DNA of 36,840 bases from an uncultured Bacteroidota bacterium (GTDB lineage Bacteria; Bacteroidota; Bacteroidia; Chitinophagales; Chitinophagaceae), in contig CAIRZD010000252.1 of NCBI GenBank assembly GCA_903882965.1, positions 1 to 36,840 of the forward strand. The letters run 5' to 3'. The notes beneath the pieces are model-generated. The model was not told where the DNA came from and did not search any database. It saw only the letters and a program-made list of their open reading frames with translations. The position numbers were made by a program, and so were the translations under genes. Of this stretch, positions 29,632 to 36,423 are shown one piece after another. Within the stretch, counting starts at the first letter, position 1. Each line of letters begins with the position of its first letter.

Positions 29632-30405
29632 TCACAAGGTTGGGTTAATTTTTTTTGATTGAGTTTTACCGTTCCTTGGTTTTGTTTCATCAACTATCCA
29701 TTCCATTTTCAACGACTGCCATCCTGATGTCACCATCGCTTCAAAGCAGTATTGAGGTTGTAGACCGTGTTTTAAGCATCGGTCGAGTTCTTTGATAATT
29801 CCTTTCCAGGCTGTTTCTGTAATCGGTGCTCGTTTCGTTCTTCGTACTTCCAGCCAATCCTGCAAGACCTGAATAGTAATCTTATGCGGATTGTTAGCCA
29901 GCATCATATCAAGTGGTTTTGAAGGCTTAGAAGAAGCTGACGACACAGGCGAATCTTGTTCGCCTATATCTTTATCTTTTGGGATCTTATCTTCTGGGAT
30001 CTTTGGGTGTCTCTGTGTGACACTAGGTGGTGTCTCTGTGTGACACTGGGGTGGTGTCTCTGAGAGACACCCCTTAGTTAAATTTGGACTAACAACATCT
30101 TTCTTTTTTGTTCGCCAAATGAACTTACCTTTTGATATTTCAATGTGTTCTAAGTAGCCTTTGTCAATGAGAACTTTCGCCATCTTCATTGCATTACGTC
30201 GGTTCATTCCAAGTTGTTCGCCAAGCCAAGCATAAGAGAACGATGGATTAACATTTGGATCGGGATTAGATTCCATCTGTTCAATCTGGCCATAAAGGCG
30301 TAAATGATTTGCATTTAAGTCAAGGTCGTAAAGGATATAAAAGGGAATAACAGCACGGTAAGGGGTAAAACGTTGAGAAGGGTGGTTGTCATTAGTGCAA
30401 GTCAT
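29632..30405 (-). CDS. Replication initiator, O-like winged-helix protein
   Basis: 257 residues. Residues about 15-100 form an N-terminal winged helix: VIPFYILYDLDLNANHLRLY, then FSYAWLGEQLGMNRRNAMKM, AKVLIDKGYLEHIEISKG. This resembles the HTH of phage replication proteins such as lambda O. A disordered Pro/Thr/Lys linker (113-175) is encoded by the iterons and the purine-rich stretch. The C-terminal domain (KITIQVLQDWLEVRRTKRAP, then AWKGIIKELDRCLKHG) probably contacts the helicase. The weak ribosome site suggests coupling to the upstream frame. Located immediately before the primase-helicase gene. Confidence 0.8.
   Translation of the reverse strand: MTCTNDNHPSQRFTPYRAVIPFYILYDLDLNANHLRLYGQIEQMESNPDPNVNPSFSYAWLGEQLGMNRRNAMKMAKVLIDKGYLEHIEISKGKFIWRTKKKDVVSPNLTKGCLSETPPQCHTETPPSVTQRHPKIPEDKIPKDKDIGEQDSPVSSASSKPSKPLDMMLANNPHKITIQVLQDWLEVRRTKRAPITETAWKGIIKELDRCLKHGLQPQYCFEAMVTSGWQSLKMEWIVDETKPRNGKTQSKKINPTL
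29950..30070. other. Probable replication origin inside the initiator gene
   Basis: Three dyad iterons (30007-30070) are followed, in the direction of initiator transcription, by an A/purine-rich stretch on the minus strand (30004 down to about 29950) that includes the direct repeats AAGATCCCA and GATAA. Lambda ori has the same plan inside gene O: iterons, then an AT-rich unwinding segment. I infer that the initiator binds these repeats and loads the gp4-like helicase. Confidence 0.7.
30007..30070. repeat. Three 17-bp iterons with internal dyad
   Basis: GTGTCTCTGTGTGACAC at 30007-30023 and 30030-30046, and GTGTCTCTGAGAGACAC at 30054-30070, spaced 23 and 24 bp. All have GTGTC/GACAC arms; the third is a perfect 8-1-8 palindrome. 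Period close to two helical turns. Confidence 0.9.
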
Positions 30406-30412
30406 GATATAA

Positions 30413-30571
30413 TTATCCCGTAGTTTGTGCGCAAGGTTCTATGGACGCGAAAAAGCCCAGCGCAGAACACGTTGTTTTAAAATCTGAATTGAACTTTGGT
30501 CGGTAGCAATTCAAACACCATATTGTCGAAGCTGTAGAGGCAGGAAGCCTCCAAAACTTCCTAATTATCAT
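30413..30571 (-). CDS. 52-residue leader frame before the initiator (tentative)
   Basis: ATG 30571 to TAA 30413, eight bases before the initiator start. Sequence MIIRKFWRLPASTASTIWCL, then FKTTCSALGFFASIEPCAQT. GGGAG lies too close to the ATG, though AAGGG is found further up. It could be a short leader protein coupling translation to the initiator, or a chance frame in an untranslated leader that also holds the hairpin GAGGC-N5-GCCTC (30537-30551). Confidence 0.35.
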   Translation of the reverse strand: MIIRKFWRLPASTASTIWCLNCYRPKFNSDFKTTCSALGFFASIEPCAQTTG

Positions 30572-30611
30572 ACTCCCAAACAAACCCTTTTAAAATATTA
30601 CAATTCCAAAT

Positions 30612-30776
30612 CTAAGATTTCTGATTCAAAAAGAATTCAATTGATTCAATTATTTGCTTGGTTAGTTCAATTAATAGCTCTTGAGTAATACTTTTACCCA
30701 TATAACAAGACAGATTCGACCGCAACAAAGTCGTCAAGGAATCGTTATCCAGCTTAATTCTGATTTCCTCAGTCAT
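30612..30776 (-). CDS. 54-residue acidic hypothetical protein
   Basis: ATG 30776 behind TAGGAGAATGAG, nine bases after the upstream stop. Sequence MTEEIRIKLDNDSLTTLLRS, NLSCYMGKSITQELLIELTK, ending IESIEFFLNQKS. Helical, acidic. No family recognised; same leftward early unit as the Cro-like gene. Confidence 0.65.
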   Translation of the reverse strand: MTEEIRIKLDNDSLTTLLRSNLSCYMGKSITQELLIELTKQIIESIEFFLNQKS

Positions 30777-30785
30777 CTCATTCTC

Positions 30786-31136
30786 CTAGTTAACCTTTTT
30801 CTCATCTGCGCTGAAATGTGTCTCAAGCGTCATGAATAACTTCTTGCTGAGTTCATGAAGGTCGTCATTCATGCGATTAAATACATTGATTTTGATGCCT
30901 GTTTCGATGGGATTCATCATAGCTTGAGCGAGATTTGCAAAGATGTTAGCCGTCACCATGACCAGCATTTCTGGCGGCTTAATGTCGTAATTTCTTGACT
31001 CAGGAGTCAAATAGAATTGCACAATACGCCGGTTGACACTATTGATAATATCAAGGAGCACATTTTGCATGGGGCTTTTGTCGTCAAACTCGCTCGTATC
31101 GGAGAAGACGACGCTATTTTCGAAGTCTTTTATCAT
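30786..31136 (-). CDS. 116-residue hypothetical early protein
   Basis: Sequence MIKDFENSVVFSDTSEFDDK, SPMQNVLLDIINSVNRRIVQ, then PPEMLVMVTANIFANLAQAM and MNDDLHELSKKLFMTLETHF. Alpha-helical, acidic, no motif. Start three bases from the previous stop. It belongs to the early leftward unit. Function unknown. Confidence 0.65.
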   Translation of the reverse strand: MIKDFENSVVFSDTSEFDDKSPMQNVLLDIINSVNRRIVQFYLTPESRNYDIKPPEMLVMVTANIFANLAQAMMNPIETGIKINVFNRMNDDLHELSKKLFMTLETHFSADEKKVN

Positions 31137-31139
31137 TCA

Positions 31140-31523
31140 TCACCTTTGCGCTAGCCATTCTTTGAGATGGGCTAGATTGCAAAAGTTCATGAACCTTTCA
31201 AGCTCTCCAGGTTTACTAGGCTGGACACTAGACGCTTGACGTCCTTCTTCCATTACCCTAATTCGATAAGCACTTTCTTCAGTTACATAACTAATATCAC
31301 CATGACAAAAGTCACAGTTGACCGTGTATTTCTCACTCATGGGTTTAGCTCCTTCTAAGAACAAAATGGTCTCACATAACTTCTCTACTTCCCGTGTAGA
31401 ACGCCACAAATCGGAATTGCGGTTTAATCTGTATTGTTGTAACACATAAATGTTGAGGACGCCACCAGACTCAAGTTGCCGGCGCCATTCCTTTCTTTCT
31501 TCTGTGAGCCAGGTGTATTTCAT
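31140..31523 (-). CDS. 127-residue hypothetical early protein
   Basis: Begins MKYTWLTEERKEWRRQLESG, GVLNIYVLQQYRLNRNSDLW, then a second part starting MSEKYTVNCDFCHGDISYVT and ending GELERFMNFCNLAHLKEWLA. NCDFCHGD and FCNLAH give two Cys-containing knuckles that could bind zinc, like small early zinc proteins of phages. An internal ATG (MSEKYTV) has AAGGAG upstream (GAAGGAGCTAAACCC), so a shorter second product is possible. Start overlaps the membrane peptide stop (ATGA). Confidence 0.65.
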   Translation of the reverse strand: MKYTWLTEERKEWRRQLESGGVLNIYVLQQYRLNRNSDLWRSTREVEKLCETILFLEGAKPMSEKYTVNCDFCHGDISYVTEESAYRIRVMEEGRQASSVQPSKPGELERFMNFCNLAHLKEWLAQR

Positions 31524-31624
31524 TTCCCTTTAATAAGCTTTAAGAGCTTCCACATAGACCTCAATAAAACTATTTGAATAATAATTAAACCACTCAAAAA
31601 TAGCAGCCCTACACATTCATTCAT
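31520..31624 (-). CDS. 34-residue membrane peptide
   Basis: ATG 31624 overlaps the end of the Cro-like gene; stop overlaps the next start as ATGA. Sequence MNECVGLLFLSGLIIIQIVL, then LRSMWKLLKLIKGK: a hydrophobic helix followed by a basic tail. Coupling at both ends supports translation. Possibly a small inner-membrane effector such as a superinfection-exclusion or lysis peptide; not proven. Confidence 0.5.
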   Translation of the reverse strand: MNECVGLLFLSGLIIIQIVLLRSMWKLLKLIKGK

Positions 31625-31805
31625 CGTCACTTTCCTTTTCTGCTTTTAGTTTTCCGTTACTCACCACCTCAAGAACACATTGTAGTTTGAACGGTATTTT
31701 GTCTTTCTCCTTCCAAGAAAGCACAGTCCCTCTTGCGATATGAAGCGCCTTACAGATGTTAATCATCTTATAATCGTAGTACGCCATAACTTCACTAAAT
31801 TTCAT
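31617..31805 (-). CDS. Cro-like repressor
   Basis: 62 residues. MKFSEVMAYYDYKMINICKA, LHIARGTVLSWKEKDKIPFK, then QCVLEVVSNGKLKAEKESDD. The NICKALHIARGTVLSWKE segment (residues 15-32) is a helix-turn-helix of the P22 Cro type, followed by the IP(F/L) turn and a helix (LQCVLEVVSNGKL). It is the first gene leftward from the interlocked promoters, and is the natural candidate to bind the palindrome TACAATTGTA near its own transcript start and repress one or both promoters. No CI-type partner is present. Confidence 0.75.
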   Translation of the reverse strand: MKFSEVMAYYDYKMINICKALHIARGTVLSWKEKDKIPFKLQCVLEVVSNGKLKAEKESDDE

Positions 31806-31832
31806 AATTCACCATATTTTTGTACAATTGTA

Positions 31833-31861
31833 TTGACAAACTATATCGGATTAGGCATTAT
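31833..31861 (+). promoter_or_regulatory. Promoter for the recombination operon
   Basis: TTGACA at 31833-31838, 17-bp spacer, CATTAT at 31856-31861. The transcript would start near 31868 and read the leader peptide and the exonuclease gene. It overlaps the opposite promoter almost completely. Confidence 0.7.
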
Positions 31862-31868
31862 GTGTCAA
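31840..31868 (-). promoter_or_regulatory. Promoter for the Cro-like gene and leftward early unit
   Basis: Minus strand TTGACA at 31868-31863, 17-bp spacer, TATAGT at 31845-31840. The start would fall near 31832, at the palindrome TACAATTGTA (31823-31832), a likely operator. Each promoter's -35 box lies beside the other's -10. Confidence 0.75.
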
Positions 31869-31895
31869 TGCCCTTTTGTGGCTAAGGACGGAAAC

Positions 31896-31946
31896 ATGAA
31901 AACGGATATTTTCATTTTTACGCAGAGAACTAGGAGATTGATATGA
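31896..31946 (+). CDS. 16-residue leader peptide of the recombination operon
   Basis: ATG 31896 behind AAGGACGG; reads MKTDIFIFTQRTRRLI and stops at TGA overlapping the exonuclease ATG (ATGA). The DNA also forms a weak hairpin, ATGAAAA / TTTTCAT (31896-31915) followed by T5, so translation of the leader may compete with attenuation. Confidence 0.45.
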   Translation: MKTDIFIFTQRTRRLI

Positions 31947-32785
31947 TTACTGAGCAACAACGCGAAGAGCGTAAGTTGGGCATTGGTGGTTCTGATATGC
32001 CTATCATTATGGGGTTGTCTTCTTACAAGACGCCTTATCAACTTTACCTTGAGAAAGTAGGTGAAGTAGAGACATCAATGGAAATGACTGATCCGCAGTA
32101 CTGGGGTTCGATGTTAGAGGGAGTCATTCGGGATGAATTTGCGAAGAGAAATAATGTGGTGGTTGAAACGCCTGATACCTGTGTTCATCCTTTCAACGAT
32201 TACCTTCGTGGCAATATCGATGGCTTTATTCCTGCTTGGAACGCTGTTCTTGAAGTTAAATGTGCCTCTAGCTTCATGGCTCACGAGTGGGGTGAAGATG
32301 GTTCTGATACCATTCCCTTGCCATATCTTGTACAAGTCGCTTTTTACTGCGCTGTTCTCAATGCTGATTGTGCGTATATTGCGGTATTAATTGGCGGCAA
32401 TGACTACCGAGAATTTAAATATACCCGTGATTTAGTACTTGAGAATAAAGTCCTTGAAGAAGCTGCTGCGTTCTGGAAGCGTGTACAGGATAAAAACCCT
32501 CCTGAGGCCGTCAACCAAACCGATTTAAGAATCATGTTCCCCAAACATGACCCTGAGAAAACCAAAACAATTGCAGACCCAGTTGCGGAACAATTAACAC
32601 AATTGTCTGATACTCGTTTAAAAATCAAACAACTTAGTGAAGTAGAAGAAAAATACAAATTTAACATTATGCAATTTATGCAAGATGCTGAAGTTTTAGT
32701 TGATAATAATAACAAACCTATCGTCTCATGGAAAAGCAACAAACGCGGTAGTAGAACGTTTTTATTGAAAGGGGTAACACAATGA
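31943..32785 (+). CDS. YqaJ-family phage exonuclease
   Basis: 280 residues. Motifs in order: LGIGGSDMPIIMGLSSYKTP (12-31), WGSMLEGVIRDEF (54-66), LRGNIDGFI (88-96), AVLEVKCAS (101-109) and YLVQVAFYCAVLNADCAYIA (128-147). Asp93, Glu104 and Lys106 form the PD-(D/E)xK site. Proteins of this type (YqaJ/lambda Exo class) degrade the 5-prime strand of linear duplex DNA to feed single strands to an annealase. C-terminal 80 residues form a helical extension. It heads the rightward operon with Bet and SSB. Ribosome site AGGAGATTG. Confidence 0.9.
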   Translation: MITEQQREERKLGIGGSDMPIIMGLSSYKTPYQLYLEKVGEVETSMEMTDPQYWGSMLEGVIRDEFAKRNNVVVETPDTCVHPFNDYLRGNIDGFIPAWNAVLEVKCASSFMAHEWGEDGSDTIPLPYLVQVAFYCAVLNADCAYIAVLIGGNDYREFKYTRDLVLENKVLEEAAAFWKRVQDKNPPEAVNQTDLRIMFPKHDPEKTKTIADPVAEQLTQLSDTRLKIKQLSEVEEKYKFNIMQFMQDAEVLVDNNNKPIVSWKSNKRGSRTFLLKGVTQ

Positions 32786-32964
32786 TTAACTATTGGTGGG
32801 AAATAACCCAAGAAAAAGAATATGACGGATTTACGGTAACGATAAAAGCTAATTCAGACACAATTTGTGTACAAGATTACTTTGATACTGAAGATGACGC
32901 AGAATTATACGCAACGACCTATCTACGAGGTTATAGAGACGCATTAGGAGATTTTAATGAGTAA
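32782..32964 (+). CDS. 60-residue hypothetical protein in recombination operon
   Basis: Starts by ATGA overlap with the exonuclease stop. Sequence MINYWWEITQEKEYDGFTVT, IKANSDTICVQDYFDTEDDA, then TTYLRGYRDALGDFNE. Alpha-beta, acidic, its stop overlaps the bet start. Position between exonuclease and annealase suggests an accessory or inhibitor of recombination. No family recognised. Confidence 0.7.
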   Translation: MINYWWEITQEKEYDGFTVTIKANSDTICVQDYFDTEDDAELYATTYLRGYRDALGDFNE

Positions 32965-33928
32965 CGCTTTAGTAATGAATAATGACCAAGAGCTAGTCAT
33001 GTGGGATGATGCCAAGAAGCTTGAAGAGATTCGTAAGCTATTCGCCCCAAAATTAAGTGACATGGAGTTTAAATTCTTTGTAGGCCTTGGTAAGGCTTCA
33101 AGATTAAATCCATTCACCCGTGAAATTTGGGCTGTTAAATATCAGGATAGCGCCCCAGCACAAGTATTTATTGGTCGAGACGGTTACAGGAAAGCTGCTC
33201 AAGCGCACTCTGATTATGATTTTCACCAATGCGATGCCGTTTATGAGAATGATGACTTTGATGTCGTTAATGGGGAAGTTCACCACAAGTATAAGCTCAC
33301 TAATCGGGGAGCTCTCGTAGGCGCTTACTGTATAGCGAAACGCCATAAATCCTCGCGTCCGATGTATGTTTTTGCAGACTTAAAAGAATATTCCACTGGT
33401 AAAAGCCTTTGGAACCCACAAACAGGAAAGCCAGCAACCATGATTAAGAAAGTTGCTGAGAGCCAGTGCCTTCGTGCTTGCTTCCAGGATTTGCTAGGCG
33501 GAACTTATGGTGAAGAAGAATTTCACCACCAAGACGAACAGAGTAAAATGAGAGTAATTCATGGTAATACCAATACCCAAAAACTTAAAAACATACTCGG
33601 CATAGGAGAAAATGATGACAAGGAATCTCATAATGGTGTTATTGATAGCGATACTGGTGAATTTATTCCTGCTGAATCTGGTGACGTTTCATCATCACAG
33701 AGAGCTTCAGAACCCAAGAAAGATAGAGTGGACGGGAAATCTAACACTGGACAACCTCCCAGCAGATTATCCGGAGACCAATTAGAGAGGATTGAAGAAT
33801 TATTTACTCAAAAGGAGTTTAATCAAGAACGAGTCAAGAAAGCGTTTGGCTATTATAAAGTAAAGGATATACAGGATTTGGATAGTGCAACCGCACAAAA
33901 TCTTATTTCACAATTGGAGCGAGCATAA
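32957..33928 (+). CDS. bet: Single-strand annealing protein, Bet/RecT family
   Basis: 323 residues. The core (EFKFFVGLGKASRLNPFTRE, IWAVKYQDSAPAQVFIGRDG, YRKAAQAHSDYDF, then CIAKRHKSSRPMYVFADLKE and PATMIKKVAESQCLRACF) is the Bet signature: sugar-phosphate binding and oligomer ring of lambda-type annealases. Residues about 200-275 are a charged, disordered linker; the last 45 residues form a helical C-terminal domain that may bind SSB. It overlaps the next gene by one base (TAATG). Confidence 0.92.
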   Translation: MSNALVMNNDQELVMWDDAKKLEEIRKLFAPKLSDMEFKFFVGLGKASRLNPFTREIWAVKYQDSAPAQVFIGRDGYRKAAQAHSDYDFHQCDAVYENDDFDVVNGEVHHKYKLTNRGALVGAYCIAKRHKSSRPMYVFADLKEYSTGKSLWNPQTGKPATMIKKVAESQCLRACFQDLLGGTYGEEEFHHQDEQSKMRVIHGNTNTQKLKNILGIGENDDKESHNGVIDSDTGEFIPAESGDVSSSQRASEPKKDRVDGKSNTGQPPSRLSGDQLERIEELFTQKEFNQERVKKAFGYYKVKDIQDLDSATAQNLISQLERA

Positions 33929-34335
33929 TGATTAATTACGCAATGTTACTAGGACGTGTAGGCAAGAAAGATAACCGTACGCTTAAAAATGGGAGCGAGA
34001 TGACTTCGCTTTCCATTGCGACAAGCAGGAAATACAAGGACTCTTCGGGTAACTCCCAAGAGCAAACCACTTGGCATAATATAAGTTGCTTTAGCAAATT
34101 AGCTGAAGTGGCTAACAAATATGTCCATGTAGGCGACATGATTTTTGTTCAAGGTGAGATTCAACACAAAAAGATTGAACAGGGTGAACGTGCCGGCCAA
34201 TATGCTTATTCAGTCCATGCGAACGAGATAAAATTTGTACCAGGTGGAAAAAAATCTGACGGCCAATCAAAACCCAGTCAAGAAAAACCCGCCACTAAAC
34301 AAATGGATTTTGAAGATGATGAGTGTCCATTTTAA
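33928..34335 (+). CDS. ssb: Single-stranded DNA-binding protein
   Basis: 135 residues: OB-fold start (INYAMLLGRVGKKDNRTLKN, SLSIATSRKYKDSSG, QTTWHNISCFSKLAEVANKY, VHVGDMIFVQGEI), polar linker and an acidic tip DFEDDECPF, the SSB C-terminal tail that recruits partners. Shorter than bacterial SSB, usual for phage versions. Last gene of the plus recombination operon, converging on rusA with a 4-bp overlap. Confidence 0.92.
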   Translation: MINYAMLLGRVGKKDNRTLKNGSEMTSLSIATSRKYKDSSGNSQEQTTWHNISCFSKLAEVANKYVHVGDMIFVQGEIQHKKIEQGERAGQYAYSVHANEIKFVPGGKKSDGQSKPSQEKPATKQMDFEDDECPF

Positions 34336-34691
34336 ATAACGCTTATCTCAATTGAGACTTTCCCCTCCAGAGGCATTTTACGGTTAATGGAGAGACGATC
34401 AATTTGGGAGTCGTCTTTATATACCCCAGCGTGCTGTAAAGAGTCCAGCAAACTTTTGAGTAGATTATCGAGATCCCTTTTACGTCTATCAGGTGGAAAG
34501 GCTTCTATACTAACTGATAATTTTGCATCGTCTAGAAGTCTTCCTCGATATTTCACGCAAGAATAAAAAACTATTTCACGGTAAATTTTACCTTCTAAGC
34601 TTATATAATGGCCGCTTTTGGTATGTCGCCAATAATGATTGACACTTGGTGGCCATGGTAAATCAAAAGATAGTATTTCATTCGTCTGCAC
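34332..34691 (-). CDS. rusA: RusA-like Holliday junction resolvase
   Basis: 119 residues (RusA 120). PWPPSVNHYWRHTKSG (12-27), then AFPPDRRKRDLDNLLKSLLD (64-83) and DDSQIDRL (93-100) show the three Asp of the RusA active site (D73/D75 and D94 or D98). Resolves Holliday junctions and branched replication DNA before packaging. Encoded on the late strand next to the endolysin and opposite SSB, completing the recombination set. Confidence 0.9.
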   Translation of the reverse strand: MQTNEILSFDLPWPPSVNHYWRHTKSGHYISLEGKIYREIVFYSCVKYRGRLLDDAKLSVSIEAFPPDRRKRDLDNLLKSLLDSLQHAGVYKDDSQIDRLSINRKMPLEGKVSIEISVI

Positions 34692-35238
34692 GATGTAACC
34701 ATCCTTTTAAGAATTTATAGAGCTTAGGATTTTCTTCTGTGATGGTTTCGTAATAATGTGTAGCTTCTTCTTTAAGGTTGGTATCTAACTCTTCCTCACG
34801 ACCATGAAGGCAAGTTTCATTAATGGCAGCGAATGTTTTAGGGCCTAATATGCCATCTTCTATGAGTCGATAACCACACCAATTTAATGCTCGTTGTATT
34901 AGTGTATGGGCTTCTGAAGGGCCCATATTGACTGCCAAATCAAATACCTTTATTGCAATTTTAAGCGATTGGATATTTTCATAGTAATATTTTTCCCAAT
35001 AGACAGCATGGTAGAATGTTTTTGCATTATCTATAGTCAAATTATTGACCAAAGAAGGTAATTTTAATTCTTTGGAATATTCATCTAAATCATGTTGTGT
35101 GACCCCAAAGTTTGTAGCTCCTCCGGGATCATTTGTATCATTTGAAAAGCCCCCTTCATTTATCAATACCGCATTAACTGCAAAATCAAATCGTTTTTGA
35201 GGTATTGATAAATTTCTATCATCTTCTACGCCTGGCAA
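34678..35238 (-). CDS. Endolysin, glycoside hydrolase 108-like
   Basis: 186 residues. INEGGFSNDTNDPGGATNFG (26-45) is the GH108 motif with catalytic Glu28; then DNAKTFYHAVYWEKYY, KVFDLAVNMGPSEAHTLIQR and a peptidoglycan-binding type segment DGILGPKTFAAINETC (130-145). It should cleave the peptidoglycan sugar backbone at lysis. No signal sequence, so a holin is needed; none is adjacent. The start lies inside the end of the tail gene (20-bp overlap); an internal ATG is not obvious. Confidence 0.88.
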   Translation of the reverse strand: MPGVEDDRNLSIPQKRFDFAVNAVLINEGGFSNDTNDPGGATNFGVTQHDLDEYSKELKLPSLVNNLTIDNAKTFYHAVYWEKYYYENIQSLKIAIKVFDLAVNMGPSEAHTLIQRALNWCGYRLIEDGILGPKTFAAINETCLHGREEELDTNLKEEATHYYETITEENPKLYKFLKGWLHRADE

Positions 35239-35743
35239 TTATAATTCCTCCACCGGTCAATGTAGAAACAGAATATATGGTATAAGCATTTAAATAAATT
35301 GATGTTGTTGTATTCACACTAAGCGGATAAATCCCTGTTTGAACAGAGGCTATATTTCCTGCTGGTAAAAGACCGCAACTTCCAAGACTCGCTGTTGCTA
35401 CTGAACTAGGACCTGGAACAGAACCAGACGATAAATTGAGACATGCAAGGGCATAACTTTGAATCGTACTTCCAGCGGGAGCACTGACATAAACTGCCCA
35501 GACATCCCAATCCCCTGCTGTTAATGATAATGATTGTATATTAGTTGCGCTATTGCTTGAAATTGATACCGAACTTGCAAAACTTGAAGATAAAATTTCC
35601 CCCACAACTCCAGTTCCTGCCGATGATCCATTAGTAAATCCATTAATAATTAGGGTTCCAATAGTAGGGCTTGTAGCTCCTACAAATGTACCTGTTCCTG
35701 TTTGCCCTGATAATGATGTATTTACTGCGTTATTAGTAGCCAT
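35219..35743 (-). CDS. Tail-fibre-like virion protein
   Basis: 174 residues. Start MATNNAVNTSLSGQTGTG, then FVGATSPTIG, matches the gene cut at window start (1-296). Middle: TGVVGEILSSSFAS, SISSNSATNIQSLSLTAGDW, then VWAVYVSAPAGSTIQSYALA and a TGIYPLSVNTTTSIYLNAYT strand. It ends GGGIIIARRRR, a C-terminus common in phage virion surface domains. Ribosome site AAGGAG. A receptor-binding or decoration role is inferred. Confidence 0.72.
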   Translation of the reverse strand: MATNNAVNTSLSGQTGTGTFVGATSPTIGTLIINGFTNGSSAGTGVVGEILSSSFASSVSISSNSATNIQSLSLTAGDWDVWAVYVSAPAGSTIQSYALACLNLSSGSVPGPSSVATASLGSCGLLPAGNIASVQTGIYPLSVNTTTSIYLNAYTIYSVSTLTGGGIIIARRRR

Positions 35744-35755
35744 TTATAACTCCTT

Positions 35756-36400
35756 TTATACTATAGTAATATTTCCCTGAGGTGCTGAATTAACTTGCCA
35801 TATAAGATTATTTTGAACGCAAACTAGCTGGATTGAATCATACTGATTCGTTGAAGAAATACTTCCTGAAGCGCCTACTGTGCTTAATCCAGAACCAACT
35901 ATTATTTGTTGACCAGCGCCCTGGGTTATAGTCCAGCCGCCCGCAGCAGAGCCCATTACAGAAATTCTATCTCCAAATGTACTTGTTGCTGGCAATACAA
36001 AAGTGGTTAACGAACCTACAGTTTGCAAGTACCCATTATTAGTCACCATATTCACTGGCGTTACAGTCGAGGCATTCCACGCAAAGTTTACTGGGTTGGA
36101 GCCCGCAATTTTTGTCCATACCGCTGTAGATGAAGTTCCGCTTGTGGTACATAGATATAATGCTGAATCTGTAGTGTCCCAGCAGAATTGATAAGTAGTA
36201 CCAGCCAACACACCATTAGGATTTCCTGCATTAAATAAAATAATGTTGGATTGAAATAAACTATATACTTGTTGGAGTGTTTCTTGAACTGACAAGCCTA
36301 ATACCGTAGGACTAACATAGCCTTGCACAGCACATAGTATATCAGTCATTTGTGCGCTACTAACGGTAGGTAGCGATGTAAACATTTCCTCAATGGCCAT
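35756..36400 (-). CDS. Tail-fibre-like virion protein
   Basis: 214 residues. The N-terminus (MAIEEMFTSLPTVSSAQMTD, ILCAVQGYVSPTVLGLSVQE) is a recurring phage fibre head; then a tag FCWDTTDSALYLCTTSGTSS typical of fibre segments. The C-terminus repeats the module of the genes at 332 and 926: FAWNASTVTPVNMVTNNGYL, FVLPATS, GGWTITQGAGQ, STNQYDSIQLVCVQNNLIW, GNITIV. Ribosome site AAAGGATTTAATC. Member of the fibre array. Confidence 0.75.
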   Translation of the reverse strand: MAIEEMFTSLPTVSSAQMTDILCAVQGYVSPTVLGLSVQETLQQVYSLFQSNIILFNAGNPNGVLAGTTYQFCWDTTDSALYLCTTSGTSSTAVWTKIAGSNPVNFAWNASTVTPVNMVTNNGYLQTVGSLTTFVLPATSTFGDRISVMGSAAGGWTITQGAGQQIIVGSGLSTVGASGSISSTNQYDSIQLVCVQNNLIWQVNSAPQGNITIV

Positions 36401-36423
36401 GATTAAATCCTTTTTTGATAATC

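Noticed and set aside
32404-32811. 135-codon minus frame opposite the exonuclease
   Set aside because: Antisense shadow of a clear exonuclease gene; Ser/Cys-rich composition typical of the complement.
34348-34359. Palindrome TCTCAATTGAGA at the SSB/RusA convergence as terminator
   Set aside because: It lies within the end of rusA coding sequence, is AT-rich and has no T-run on either side.
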